From: Allomyces arbusculus
Taxonomy: Eukaryota > Blastocladiomycota > Blastocladiomycetes > Blastocladiales > Blastocladiaceae
Reading direction: 5' to 3'
DNA: 51,086 nt
Assembly: GCA_027604705.1 (NCBI GenBank)
Contig: JADHYV010000104.1
Span: 1 to 51,086 of the forward strand
Under the pieces are notes generated by a model. That model saw only the letters and a list, made by a program, of their open reading frames with translations. It searched no databases and was not told the origin of the DNA. Of the stretch, positions 1 through 11,584 are shown in pieces. Positions within the stretch are counted from its first letter, which is position 1; each line of letters opens with the position of its first letter. A program made the position numbers and the translations under genes.

Positions 1-450
1 AGTCAGATTGGACGTGCATGGTTCCTTATCGCTCCTGTCACAATCCGGTGCCATATATATGCTGGGCCTCTGGCTCCAACCTGTGAGCAATCGGACAATC
101 AAAAACATGATTGAGGCGACACCACACGCTAGCCTGGCCGAAAATCCAGAGTGCAAGTTGGTGACTGGGCCCTGCTCGATGCAGCGCAGCTTGCACATGG
201 CTGCAGCAGCGCACCTTCAGCGCCTGCAGCGATTGTCTGAGCGCGACGCGTGTCGCGTTCGGTCGGTCGTTTCACGCTGTCTCGTGTTTGTTGTTCCTGT
301 TGAGGAAAGACGGCTGCACGTGTCCCAGTCAGCAACTATTGTGTTCTGAACCAAGCGAAATGCAGACCAGACAACAAATTTGAATTTGCACAATGCACAA
401 GATGCCCAAGACACAAAATTAAATGGGGGGTGTCGATGGTTAAAAGCTCT
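1..450. other. 3' flank of the ABC transporter gene, no gene seen
   Basis: Sequence downstream of the minus-strand ABC transporter stop codon. I see no reading frame with family-like sequence, RNA gene or repeat here. It probably holds the 3' UTR and terminator region of that gene. Confidence 0.5.
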
Positions 451-3400
451 CTAGCCGGTGGTCGACCGAACCGATGCTGCTGCTGACGCGACTGTGCTAC
501 TCGGCGCCGTGCCCGTCGTCGCCAGTGCGTACAGGTACTCAAATTCGCCCGACTCGCGGCACATGTGGTGAAAGGTGCCCTCGGTGTTGGCTATCAGCTC
601 GGCCGGACTGCCAAACTCGACAACGCGGCCGTGGTCCAAGACCAGGACTTTGTCAAAGTCGGCAATCGTGCGCAGACGGTGGGCAATGCACAAAATCGTC
701 GACTCGGCAAACTCGCTGCGCACCGTCTGCTGAATTTTGGCATCGAGGTCGTGCGAGACATTGGCCGTCGACTCGTCCATGATAATGACCTTGGACCGGC
801 GCACAAGCGCGCGCGCCAGGGCGAGCAGTTGCCGTTGACCAACACTCAGGTTCTTGCCGTTGGCGTCGACCTTGGAGTCGAGCGTCCACGTCGACGTGTG
901 TGCCGCCGTCGCGTCGCCGTCCTTGGCCGCGGCCGTGTCGAGCGGATCGGTCACCTGCTGCGTCGACTCGAAGAAATGAACGCGCTCGAGCGCGTTCAGG
1001 CACGTGGCATCGTCAAACTCGTCTAGCACGTCGAGGTTGGAGCGGATCGTGCCCTCGAACAGGACCGGGTCCTATATCGTGGGCAATCATGCCGTCAGAA
1101 ACGGTTCGATGCACCTGCTGCGTGAAGTCGAGAACAAGTGCGTACCTGCGGGACCATAGTCACACGCGAGCGCAAAACCGTCAAGTCCATATCGCTCAAT
1201 CGCGACCCATCAATCTCCACGGACCCGCTCTGCGGCTCAATCATGCGCAGCAGCGCGAGCGCGAGACTCGACTTGCCCGCACCGGTGCGACCGACAACAC
1301 CGCACTTTTCGCGCGGGTTCAGTTCAAACGAGATGCCGTGCAGCACGGGCGTCGTCGACGACGGGTACTGCATGACGAGGTTCTCGACCTTGAGCGCACC
1401 GCGCATGGGCCACTGCACGACCGACGGCTTGGCGCCGCCCTGCGCCTCCTGGTCGATGGTCGAGTACTCGATGGTGCGCTCGATGGCGTTCATGTTCATT
1501 TCCATGGACGCAAAGATGCGCACAAACCACAGGCACGAGTCGGACACGGTCATGGCCCACGACAGGGCGAGACCGGCGGTGCCCGCATACATGTTGCCCG
1601 TGAGTAAGATGACCAAACCGCAGGCCAATACTGTCACGTTGGAGCAAAAATCGATGCGGATCGAGAGCCAGCGGTTGCACACCCACAGCCAGAAGAAGGC
1701 GCGGTGGTGCACGTCCATGCGCTCGTGCGCGCGCGCGAGGAACTGCGCCTCCTTGTGGAACGCGCGAATGACCGACGTGCCCGACGCCGTTTCCTGGTAC
1801 GTTGAGAATATGGGCGACCGCGTCACAGACTCGAGACGCTTGAGCTCGCGACTCGACGCGAGGTAGTAGTTGGCCACATAGCGGTACCTAGCGCGGCGTG
1901 AGAGCTCACGTCAGACACGCCAAAAAAAAACGTCGAGAACAAAGGCCGCCGCGCACGTACATGAAGACGACTGGGAAGACAAACAAGAGGAACGCGGGCG
2001 CGATCGACGTGACGACGCCGATCGTGATCAGGACCGAGGCACCGCACCACGCCGTGCCCATCAGACTCCAAATGACCTCGCGGTCAATCGTCTGGATGTC
2101 CTTCGAGAACCTAGCAAAGAACAAAGCGGATCAGTTGCAAGGTGCGGGATGGGTGCGTCAAGAATAAGCTCGAGAAGCAAGCACGCACCGGTTAACGAGG
2201 CGGCCAACGGGTACCGAGTCAAACCACGAGATCGGCGCGCCGAGCACGCGTTCAAGCAGCGCATCGTGCAACTTGGTCGACGCGGCCATGGACCGCGACA
2301 TTTCGAGCATGTTCTGGAAGTACTGCAAACCAATGTTGAGCGTCGACAGGCCGAGGTAGACGAGCAGGTAGTAGTCGACGTCCACGTCCGACTTGGCCGG
2401 GTCCATGGCAAACGCGGTCGTGATGGCGCTCGGCAGGGCATACGCCACATAGACACCGACGCGCGTGTAGGCCTGCGCCCACGTTTTGAGCCACCAGTCT
2501 TGCGCCACGTTGAGCAACTGAGGCAGGAATAGGGTGCTGAGCAGCAGCGCCCACCAGATGGCACCGCCCGCCGCGGCAATGTAGGTCGCATAGACCTTCC
2601 ACTCGACCGACCCTTGGGCCTTTTCCTCGTCGGAAATGAGTTGGTGCACCTTGACGGGCTTGTTGGCATCGGCCTCGTCCGAGTCCGAGTCTTCTGCGTC
2701 CGACGACGACGGCGAGGAGGACGAAGACGACGAGGAAGAGGAACCCATGATTTGTTCAATGAACTTGGTGACCTTGGCCTTGGCCTTGCCCTTCCCCTTG
2801 AACCCGGCAGCCATCGAACGGCGACGGCCGGCAGCGTCGAGCGTCGTGACCGAGTTGGCGCGAGACAGCGACACGGGCGTCGCCACTTCAGAGAGCATCT
2901 CGGCTTCGGCATAGAGCCCAGCGTGTGCGAGCTGCGCGGCTGCAGTCCCAATCGTATCGGCCTCGGCGACGACCCGACCCTCCTTGACGTAGAGAATGTG
3001 GTCGGCCCACGGCGCAACGAGCCCAACATTGTGTGTGACGAGCACGCGCGTGCGGCCCGCGAGTTCGCCGAGAATACACTGCTGGAACAAGTGCGCGGCC
3101 GTCGGCGCGTCAACCGCCGAGAGCACATCGTCGAGCAAGACCACGTCCGTGTCGGTGTAGCACGCGCGCGCCAGCGACAGCCGCGACTTTTGTCCGCCAC
3201 TGAGCGCTATCCCCTTTTCGCCGACCTGCGTGTTATCGCCGGCCTCAAGAATCTCCAAGTCGCGCTTGAGCGCGCACGCCTTGATGATGTTCTTGTACCG
3301 ACGGGGTTCCTCGGTCGCACCAAAGAGCACATTCTCTTTCACGGTCGCGTTGAGCAGCCACGCCTGCTGCGGCACGTAGGCGACGGGCGTGTGCGGCATG

Positions 3401-5861
3401 TAGACGTTGCCTGACTCGAGCGCGAGCTCGCCAAGGAACGCGTGCAACAGTGTCGACTTGCCGGCACCCGTCGGGCCGAGAATCACGGTCAGCTTGCCGC
3501 GCGGCACGGTCATGGTCAGGTTTTTGAGCTGGAACTTGGCCTGCTCCGTCGCTGCCGACGGGTTCGAGCCGTACGCCTGCTGCGCGAGCGTCGACGACGA
3601 ATCAGATGAGGCCAGGAGCGGTGTGGTTTCCTTGGCATCCGCGGCGGTTGAGTCCTGTGCGGCTGCCGAGTCATCCTTCTTGCGCGACGGCCACGAGAGC
3701 GTCGCGTTCACGGCGCCAATGTACTTGTCGCCGTGGCCCTTGGCCGGGTCGGACGTGTCGATCGTATAGTTGTGCACGTCGAGGTCATTGAGGTACGCCT
3801 GGACGCGGTTCACCGAGACCCTCGTCTCAAAAAAGCGGATAATCTGGTCGGGCAAGTCCCAGAGCGGGTAGCGCAGCGCGTTGAAGAGCGAGATGCACGT
3901 GAAGACCGTCGTCGCGTCGAGATCATGCCCAGCGATTTTCGTGTACATCACGAACGTAAGCAACGACACCAGCGTCGGCACGGCATGGTACCCAACGTTC
4001 ACAGCGGCCATCAGGAGCCAATAGCGCCTCAGAGCGCGCAGTTCCTTGTTGCGCAACTCGCGAAGCTTGGCGACAAATGACGACTCCCACGCAAAGTACT
4101 TGACGATGCGGATACCCTGCAGTACCTCTTGCGTCTTTTCGACACGCGCGTCGGTGCGCGACATGAGCTTTTCCTGGCGCTTTTCGACGAGCTGGCCCGC
4201 CCACGACTGGATCGGCACGGCAACAATCAGCAGGGCGACACCCGTGAGCGCCGACCACCCGAGCACGTAGTAGAGACCGGTAATCGAAATGGCGATCTGG
4301 ATCGGTGTCGTGAACAAGAATTGCACGTAGCAAAAGTACTCGATGATGCGGCCCATGTCGGTGCCAATCAAGACGTTGATGTCCTGCTTGTTGCTGCGCT
4401 TGGGCGCGGCCGAGTCGTCCTCATCGCCATCATCTTTACCACCCTTATCAGCGTCGGCCTCGGTCGTCGAGACATGCTGGTTGCGCGTGAGCGTCTTGCG
4501 GTAGAGCAGCGAGTTCATGATGGCGCGCAGCCGCGTGCCGACGCGGCGACCGGTAAAGTAGGTCTGGCCCTGGAAAATTGACGTGATGGTCGCGCCGAGG
4601 AACAAACCGGCCACGTAGAGGTAGGGTTCGAGCGCAAACGCGTCGACGGTGCCGTCGTCGCGCTCGAGGAAGGCAAGCAGCCGGTTCAAGAAGAATGGCC
4701 CCGCAAAAGTCGTCACGGCACTCAGGATACTCACCAGGATTTGGTAGGCCAGAAGGTATCGCAGCGTGATGAGCACCGTGACAATCATGGACCGGCCAGG
4801 GCGCGCATTCTGCGTGTAGGCGCGAATCGACGCAACCGACTTGTCTTCGAGCGCCAGATCCCAGAGGTCGACGAGCTGCAATGCCTGCTGGTACCCGCGG
4901 TGCACGAGCGGCGTGAACCACGAGAACGTGGCGAGCTGCCACACCGAGGCAAACGGCTCGAGCGACGGCTTGGCGGCATCGTCTGGGAACGCGGCAAGAA
5001 TGGCTTCTTGCTTGAGGTGTGTTGCGCGGTTGTACTCGAGCGTGCTGAAGATGAAGGACGCCAGCGCGAGCGACGACTGGACAATAGGCAGCGCATGACT
5101 GGGTGCGAGTTCAGTTGCGCCGAGGAGTGCCGACCGCAGGTAGACGAGCATGCACGCTGTGTCGACGCCCGTGATCAGCGCGAGCGGGAACATGCGCGAC
5201 GCCGGCAAACGGATCGCCGCCGTGGCGATGGCGGCCGCGAGCAGCGAGTGCAGCGCCAGCCACGCAAAGTCGAGCGGTGCGGTACCCGGCATCAGAGCAC
5301 CGTAGGCAAGCGACACCGCATACGCGGCTGCAGCAGCGACTTGAGCGCGGCGCGCAAGCGACCAGGTGCGCTCGTTCAGGTCGCGCAGGACGGCGAGCGC
5401 GGCAGTTGGCGCACGGAGCCCGGACCCGGCCTCGACCTCGTGCGAGTTGACGGCGTCGTCATTGTCGAGGTCGTCGAGCAGGTCGTGCGTCGCGGGAGGA
5501 GAAGCGAGTGGCGCGTAGTTGGCGGTGCTCGCGGAACGCTTGCGGTACTGGAAGCGGTAAAGCGCGAACACGAGAACGGCAGTCGAGACGGGGACGGCCG
5601 TGAGGACAATCCAGGCGAGGAAGCACGGGCTCACGTCCTGAACGTCCTTGGACGGGTCAATGGCCGACTAGTTGTGGTGAAGGGGAGTGGAAATGAGTCG
5701 ACTCGCTAGGAACCAATGACAGCCGCAGCAGCAGCAACGATGATGGTGTCCTTTTAAAATCACCAACGTACCCAATCGCCCGAGGGGCAAAGGCCGTGCC
5801 AAAAGCCGCTTGGTGAAGGGCTAGGGTGCGTTTGGTTGGCCATGGTGGCTGTGGTTGCCAT
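451..5861 (-). CDS. ABCC/MRP-type full ABC transporter
   Basis: Predicted 1693-residue ATP-driven exporter of the ABCC (MRP/Ycf1) subfamily, which typically moves glutathione or other conjugates across the vacuolar or plasma membrane. Five exons: 5861-5772, 5667-2189, 2110-1961, 1887-1146, 1071-451. Frame holds at all four introns (73-104 nt). The short first exon encodes an MRP-like N terminus (SGFWHGLCPSGDW). NBD1 has Walker A GPTGAGKST (near residue 760), signature LSGGQKSR and Walker B VVLLDDVLSAVD, with Asp in place of the catalytic Glu, as is usual in ABCC NBD1. NBD2 has GRTGAGKSS (near 1435), a variant signature LSVGQRQL, and VIIMDESTANVS, where the usual D-loop Asp is Ser. Typical ABCC second-TMD motifs cross the junctions (GRLVNRFSKDIQTID; YLASSRELKRLESV). 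A Ser/Asp-rich linker follows NBD1. Family call is firm; substrate is unknown. A second in-frame ATG at 5843 could also serve as start. Confidence 0.93.
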
Positions 5862-7367
5862 GAACGGCCCGCTACAGCAGGGCAGAAAGATGAGATCCTG
5901 ATTTTGCTCGTCTGATGAGAGCGTCGAGACAGCAACGTACTGCGTGCTGCACTGGCGACGGCGCCGGAGTGGGTGCTGGCACCAAGAGCCAGGGCGGACG
6001 ACCGCGCGACGACGATGGCCAGCAGGGGCAGCAGCAGCGGCACTGTAAGCGCGGCGTGAAGGTCCAGCACAGCCAAGGCGTGGTCGTGGTCGTGCCGAGC
6101 GTGTGTGCGGATGTGCAACTTGGTGCGCGCAAGGTGCTCGCCAACGTCGACGACGGGAAACGCGAGCAGGACAATGGAGCAATGCGCGCGGAACGGACGG
6201 CGAGTCGGGGAGAGAGGGCCAACTGGCGAGCAGAGGCCCTGCAAAAGCGGGCGGGCGAGCGAGCGGCGAGCGACGACCCGAGAGAGGCAAACGATGTGCA
6301 ATGCAGGCAGTGCCGAGCGCGACGCTGGCCCGATTATAAGCAAACAACCAACCAACCAACTTCCACCGACACGGAAAGCTCGCTGATCGCCGCCCCCGCC
6401 CCCCCCCCCCCCCTCCCACCGTCGTCAGCAAGGAGGCTCGTTCGCGCGTGTTCGTGGTGGAGATTACTGACTCGATCGCACAGGCCCGGCACATCGGCTC
6501 TTCTGCCGGCCATGACGCATCTGCTGCATGAGGCGAGCAAAGTCGCGCGTGGTGTTCGCTGCTTTTTGAACGGCGCAGGAGATGCCGCCATGTTTCGGGG
6601 ACTTCAAACGCATCCGCAAAACGAGGCCGAAACGGAGGCACCGAAACCGAGACCAGCAATGCGCCTCGCCGACCTCATGACTGGCACAGTCGTGAATGAG
6701 TAACTGCGGACACCAGACGCCCATCCATGACCAGACAACTCAGCTCAGCAACCACGGTCCTCCAGACACTGCGCGTGTGAAAGCAAGCATGGCGCGAGCG
6801 CTCCCCGTGCCAATTCAAGTCCTGCAGCTGATCAGCCCGGCTCGCGGAAGATATGGTTCTTTCGCGCCTTTGGCATGCCATCGCGGACCACGCGGGTTAA
6901 GATACAGACGTGTCCTCTCAGACGTGTTCGGGTCCCAACATCCGAGACTGGTCGGGCCGGCAGTGGAAGCGCGCGCAGCGCATCTTGCGCTCAGCTTCCT
7001 GACACGCTGTGCGCCCACCTGGCAACGGAAAATGGAGGGACCAAGCGACACACGGATGACCATGTACGCATCATACAGAGTTGAGTGACCATCAACCTTC
7101 GCAATGTGTGGCCAAAAGGGGCACGTGCATTGCGACCACGCTGCCGGTAGGCCGTCACGAAGCATGCGCATTTTCTGAAGGATGCTGACTGTGATGGAGA
7201 CGCAGGCACGCGACCACTTCACTTCTACGGACACCATCATTCACCGGGTTCTGATCCAGCATCCCGACGCGAAAATGGAGCAAAGGATCCGGCAAACCAA
7301 ATGTAATCAAAGCTCTTCTCGGTTTGGACTCTGAAAACCCCATGCGGCCGAGTCCTTCACCGCGTGT
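5862..7367. other. Intergenic region between two minus-strand genes
   Basis: About 1.5 kb holding the promoter of the ABC transporter and the 3' flank of the GPCR gene. It contains a short CAAC tract and a C-run near 6400-6415. Several GC-driven open frames occur on both strands, but none shows recognisable protein sequence or coherent exon structure. Confidence 0.45.
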
Positions 7368-10300
7368 TCATTTCTCTCCAACCGCCGACCCGCGCACCGC
7401 AAGTCGCGGCGCCGGCGGCACCGGCGCCGCCAGTCCTGATCCAGTCCCCCTCGTCTGACCCCTTCGTGCCGCACCCTTTGCCGTCCCGGCCAATGGCAAC
7501 GACATGCCGATCGCGCCTGTGCCTGTGCCTGGACTCGGCGCGGGCATCCGGCTTCTTCTCCTCGGCCGCAGCAACGTCGCCAACGTCTTCGCCCAAAACT
7601 CGGAAGACTCCAACGTCGTGGCTTGCAGGACGTAATCGGCGTTGCGCGTGCGAAAGGCGAGCCGCCGTGGGTCCGTGCCAATGAGCGCGTGGAGTTGCGA
7701 CGTCGGATCAGCTAAAGTTCGCCCTTGATCAGACCCGGATGCGGAAGGCGACGAGATCGTCGCGATCTTGGTGATGTTGATAATGTTCACGGTCGACGCG
7801 CCGCTGTCACGCATGACCTGGTGGAAAAATGAGTCGGCCGATCAGTGATTGTCGCAAAAGGGTAAGAGTCAGGCAAACATGTCGCACCGTAAAGTTCTTG
7901 GCCGTCGGTATCATAACGAGAATCGCCACCGTCTCTGCCGCATCCGGCGGTGGCGGGACCAGCAACACCGAGACATTGATCCACGGCGCCGTCATTCGCG
8001 ACCACGGCCGTGTCCACCACGACCGCGCAATCTGTCGTACGGCCATATGGTGCGCGACGGTCCCAATCACGCCCAACGAACCCGACGATAGCACGAACCC
8101 GACACCAGGGACCGGCAATGCCTGCGAGACTTGCATTGGCGGGTCGTTAGCCGCGCTGGTCGACTCGGTTGACGCCGGGACTGCAGACCCGCTGGGGACC
8201 ACCGACAGCGTTGCGGCAGCTGGGTCAACGACGACGGCGGGTGTCAGGGGCGTGATCATGAGGTTCGACGACCCGAGACTGCTGTCGTCCACCACGACCG
8301 TCGGCACCTCGGGTATTGTAGGCAAACGTGCATCCGCAGCAGCGGCAACGTGATCTGGCACTACCGAGGGCCGGAAATCATTATCGTCGGGCAACGAGAC
8401 CACCGACCCTTGGCCATCAAACTGCGTCGTCGTTGTCAGTGCGGCCGATAATGCCGTATGCCTGCTCATGCCCGGCCAGTTGATGACCGAAATCAAGTAC
8501 CGCTGCCGCAATCCCGCAGCTTTGGTCGCTTGTGGTCCTGTGACGCCGAACCCGGCAATGAGCCGTAGTGCGGGGAGGACCGCGTCAGACACGGTGCTCG
8601 CGAGCAGTCCCGTGACGAGCAGCATACGTGTGATAAAATTGACCGTCAAATCAACGAGCCCAGCTGAGGGGGAAGCGATGTGGACGGCCAAGTCGGCCAT
8701 TGCGGCTATCGCGCATGCAAGTGCCAAGACTGCCGCTGCGACCCACGTCCCGTACGCGTCGCCGGCCGTGGTGAAGGCGAACCGCACGCGAAATGCGACG
8801 CCCGCCGTGACGAGTGCGAGGACCACGCGGAATGCGAGACCAACCTGGGCAGCGATACCGGCGCGCGTCGGCGGCGTGCAAATGGCGACAAACGACGCGG
8901 AGAGCACGTCAATGTCCATGAACTCGCCCGAGATGGTCAAGTCGACGGCGGCGAGCGCAGCGAGAACCGCGGCGGTGGCGACAACTGTGGAGCCCAATAC
9001 AAGCAGCGCCTTGTCCGAGACCGACACGCGAATGAGTCGGGAAAAGACGATAAACGACGCGTGCGGGTTCAAAAAGACGAGGTAGAGCCGCCAGGCCTTG
9101 GCGAGAATAGCCGCAAGCGCAACGGCCGAGCCCAAGTCGGTGCATATGAGTGATGCGCGACACAGTCCCGTGGTCGTGGCAGTCGAAATCAGCGGAAGGA
9201 CGACGCCCGTGCCAGCAACGCCCGCACCGGCGGCCATGATCATCAGAGCACCCGGTGACTGGACGCGGAGCGACGGCCGCGCACGATATCGCCAAAGAGT
9301 CGTGATGCCGACGAGACAGACGAGGAACAGGAGGGCATACATGGTAACGACCAGGATCGGCGCGCGCGATAACATGTTCATGGGCAAAAAAGTGCGCACT
9401 ACGCGAGTGTTTGGAGTAGGTCAACCGCAAGTCAACGAAATGACAGATAGCGAGAAATGGGCATTGCGTACAAACCAGACGTAGGTTCCGGAATCATGCC
9501 GCTCCACTTGGACTCGAACTGCTCGACCCACGTGCAGGCCACGTCCTTGTTCGGAGCTGAGGAATCCGGTGCACTCAAAAGAAACGCCACATCGGTCGCG
9601 TCCAAGGAAAACCGGCGCAGAAACTCGCGCAGCTCGGGTGCATCGTTGCGCAGCCCCGCGCGGGCAATTTTTTCGAGAAACTCGAGCGGCCAGTCGCATG
9701 CGAGATAGGACCCGCTGCTGGCGGGCAGCACGAGCGAGGCATTGAACCGGTCCCAGCAGTGCGCGTGCGGGTCCTCGAAATGCACCCTGACCACGTCGCG
9801 ACCGACAATCAGCGGGTCCGGGGTCCAATAGTAAAAGAGGCATGTCGAGTTGACGGACGTGGACGCGAGGCACGCCGATACCTCGTCGGTAAACCGATCA
9901 TGGCCGAGGTAGACGACCACGAGCGGTAGCGCGAGCGACACGATGCGCTGCTCGCTCTCGCCCATGTTGTACTCTGGAATCGGCATGAAGACTTCGCGGC
10001 ACACGACTGCGTTGGGACCCGCGCACCACGGCGGGACAAAGACGCCGTCGGTGCACCAGGATTCCTGGCAAAGAAAGTTGCCGGTCGCATCGCGACCAGG
10101 CGAGGTAGAGTTGGCCAGAGGCAGCAGCGCGAGCACGCCCGGGTCGAGCAGCGAGCGCCACGAATTGAAGATGAGGTGCGGGTTGGCATCAACGATGAAC
10201 GACGGGAAATACCACGAGATTTGGCCCGTGTAGTGCAGCAGGCCGAGTTGCTCGACGAGGCCTTGCCGCGTCACAAACTGTCCATTCGAAGTAGGTTTGA

Positions 10301-10912
10301 AATCAAAACAGGTCAAAAATGTCGGAGAGGGGCTCTGCGCGGTGGAACTAGTGTACCGACATTGTTCACCAGCGATTTCTTGTTGGAAGTCCAAACCTCG
10401 AGCGATGCGTCGGAAACGCCGGCAGCGACGCGCTGAAATGCATCGTACGGGCGCGCGTAGCCGATGAGCGTGGTTTGCACACCAAGCACGTCTTGCAAGA
10501 GGTAGGCGGCGACGCGCGTTGTCAGGTTGGCGCTGTCGTCGAAGAGGACGACAAGGGAGCGTGTTGGTCTTCAGCACCGTTGGAAACTGGAGCGTGAAAA
10601 GATGAGGGGGTCTACGGTGCATACGAACCTCGTCCATAGGCCGTACTCGAGCGTGAGAGAGGGAAATCGTGGGCGCTTTACGCGCATGGGGTCTTCGTCA
10701 ATTTGGCCTCGCCAGCGGTACTTGACGACACGTGAGAGACTGAGGCAGCTTGCAACGTGGTCAACGTGCGCTTGCGGGTCAGGCGCAACAGGACTTGCAG
10801 TGGCAGCATTGGCAGCGGCAGAATGCGCAGCGATGGAGAGCACAGAGAGGGCAGCAGAGGCAAGCAAGGACGGGAGCGTGACAGCACATATTGCAGCTGT
10901 CGGTCGGCGCAT
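7368..10912 (-). CDS. Class C GPCR-like receptor with OpuAC-type binding ectodomain
   Basis: Predicted 1075-residue membrane receptor. Five exons: 10912-10647, 10568-10370, 10277-9476, 9398-7888, 7817-7368; all junctions keep the frame (introns 70-92 nt; the third uses a GTTTGT donor). Order: signal peptide (residues 1-35, MRRPTAAICAVTLPSLLASA); extracellular region (about 90-425) resembling OpuAC/glycine-betaine periplasmic binding proteins, with LLQDVLGVQTTLIGY, SDASLEVWTS and a YYWTPDPL motif; seven hydrophobic helices (about 434-700) with class C features such as LCRASLICTDLGSAVALAA followed by AKAWRLYLVF; a low-complexity tail; and a C-terminal region ending in YVLQATTLESSEFWAKTLATLL, which looks like the last strands and helix of a PH-like fold. 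Known families: class C receptors bind small ligands through bilobed domains. Inferred: senses an amino-acid or betaine-like solute at the plasma membrane. Ligand and G protein are unknown. Confidence 0.87.
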
Positions 10913-11584
10913 GGCTTGACGCAGGCATGGCGCGCGCGCGCCGGTGCCGTGCAAGATGGAGCACGCTGTGGGCGCAGTAGTCATGGTTGTGCCGGCGGGG
11001 ACGGCGCCGGTATCGGTGCCGGTGGTGGTGCTGATCGTGCGGTTGCTGCAGCTGCCGGCGAGGTTGTAAGCGTGGCGTGCATTGCAGTGGTCGTGGGCAG
11101 CGGCACGTCGGCGGGCGAGCCGCATCATCGCGATCGTGCTCCACGATGGCGGCCGCGTCCCGGAGCTGTTGCGCTGGCATGGCGCGAGTTGATGATGGTG
11201 GCCGTGGCGCTCGTGGGCGACACGAGGACGGGCGACGACAGCATGGGAGGGCGATTGGCGTCTCGTCTGGTGCCTTGACGGGCGGTGCCTGGCGGCCCAC
11301 GTCACTCGCCGCCAGGCACCACCTCACCGCGAGTTCTGGCAACAGAGCCACTGGCCGCCACCGGCCCACGACCGATTCCACACTGCTTCGTTATCGTACC
11401 ACCGCGACCTGCCGTCCTGCTCGCCGATCGCGGCACTGCCCCTCGTCACTTGCTGCATTCCCTCCACAAAAGCCTTCAAAAGCCTTCAAGACACGCTCTC
11501 GCCGCCGCCGAGAACCCACACCTGCAGCTGCGCGCAACGCCCGGCCCAGTGACACGCTCAGTAAAACCGAAGCCGACCGTCACC
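10913..11584. promoter_or_regulatory. Divergent promoter region (GPCR / coiled-coil gene)
   Basis: About 670 bp between two start codons facing away from each other, so it must hold both promoters or 5' UTRs. The plus-strand end (about 11390-11580) is pyrimidine- and C-rich, as expected of a leader. No clear TATA box or operator-like repeat was seen. Confidence 0.45.
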
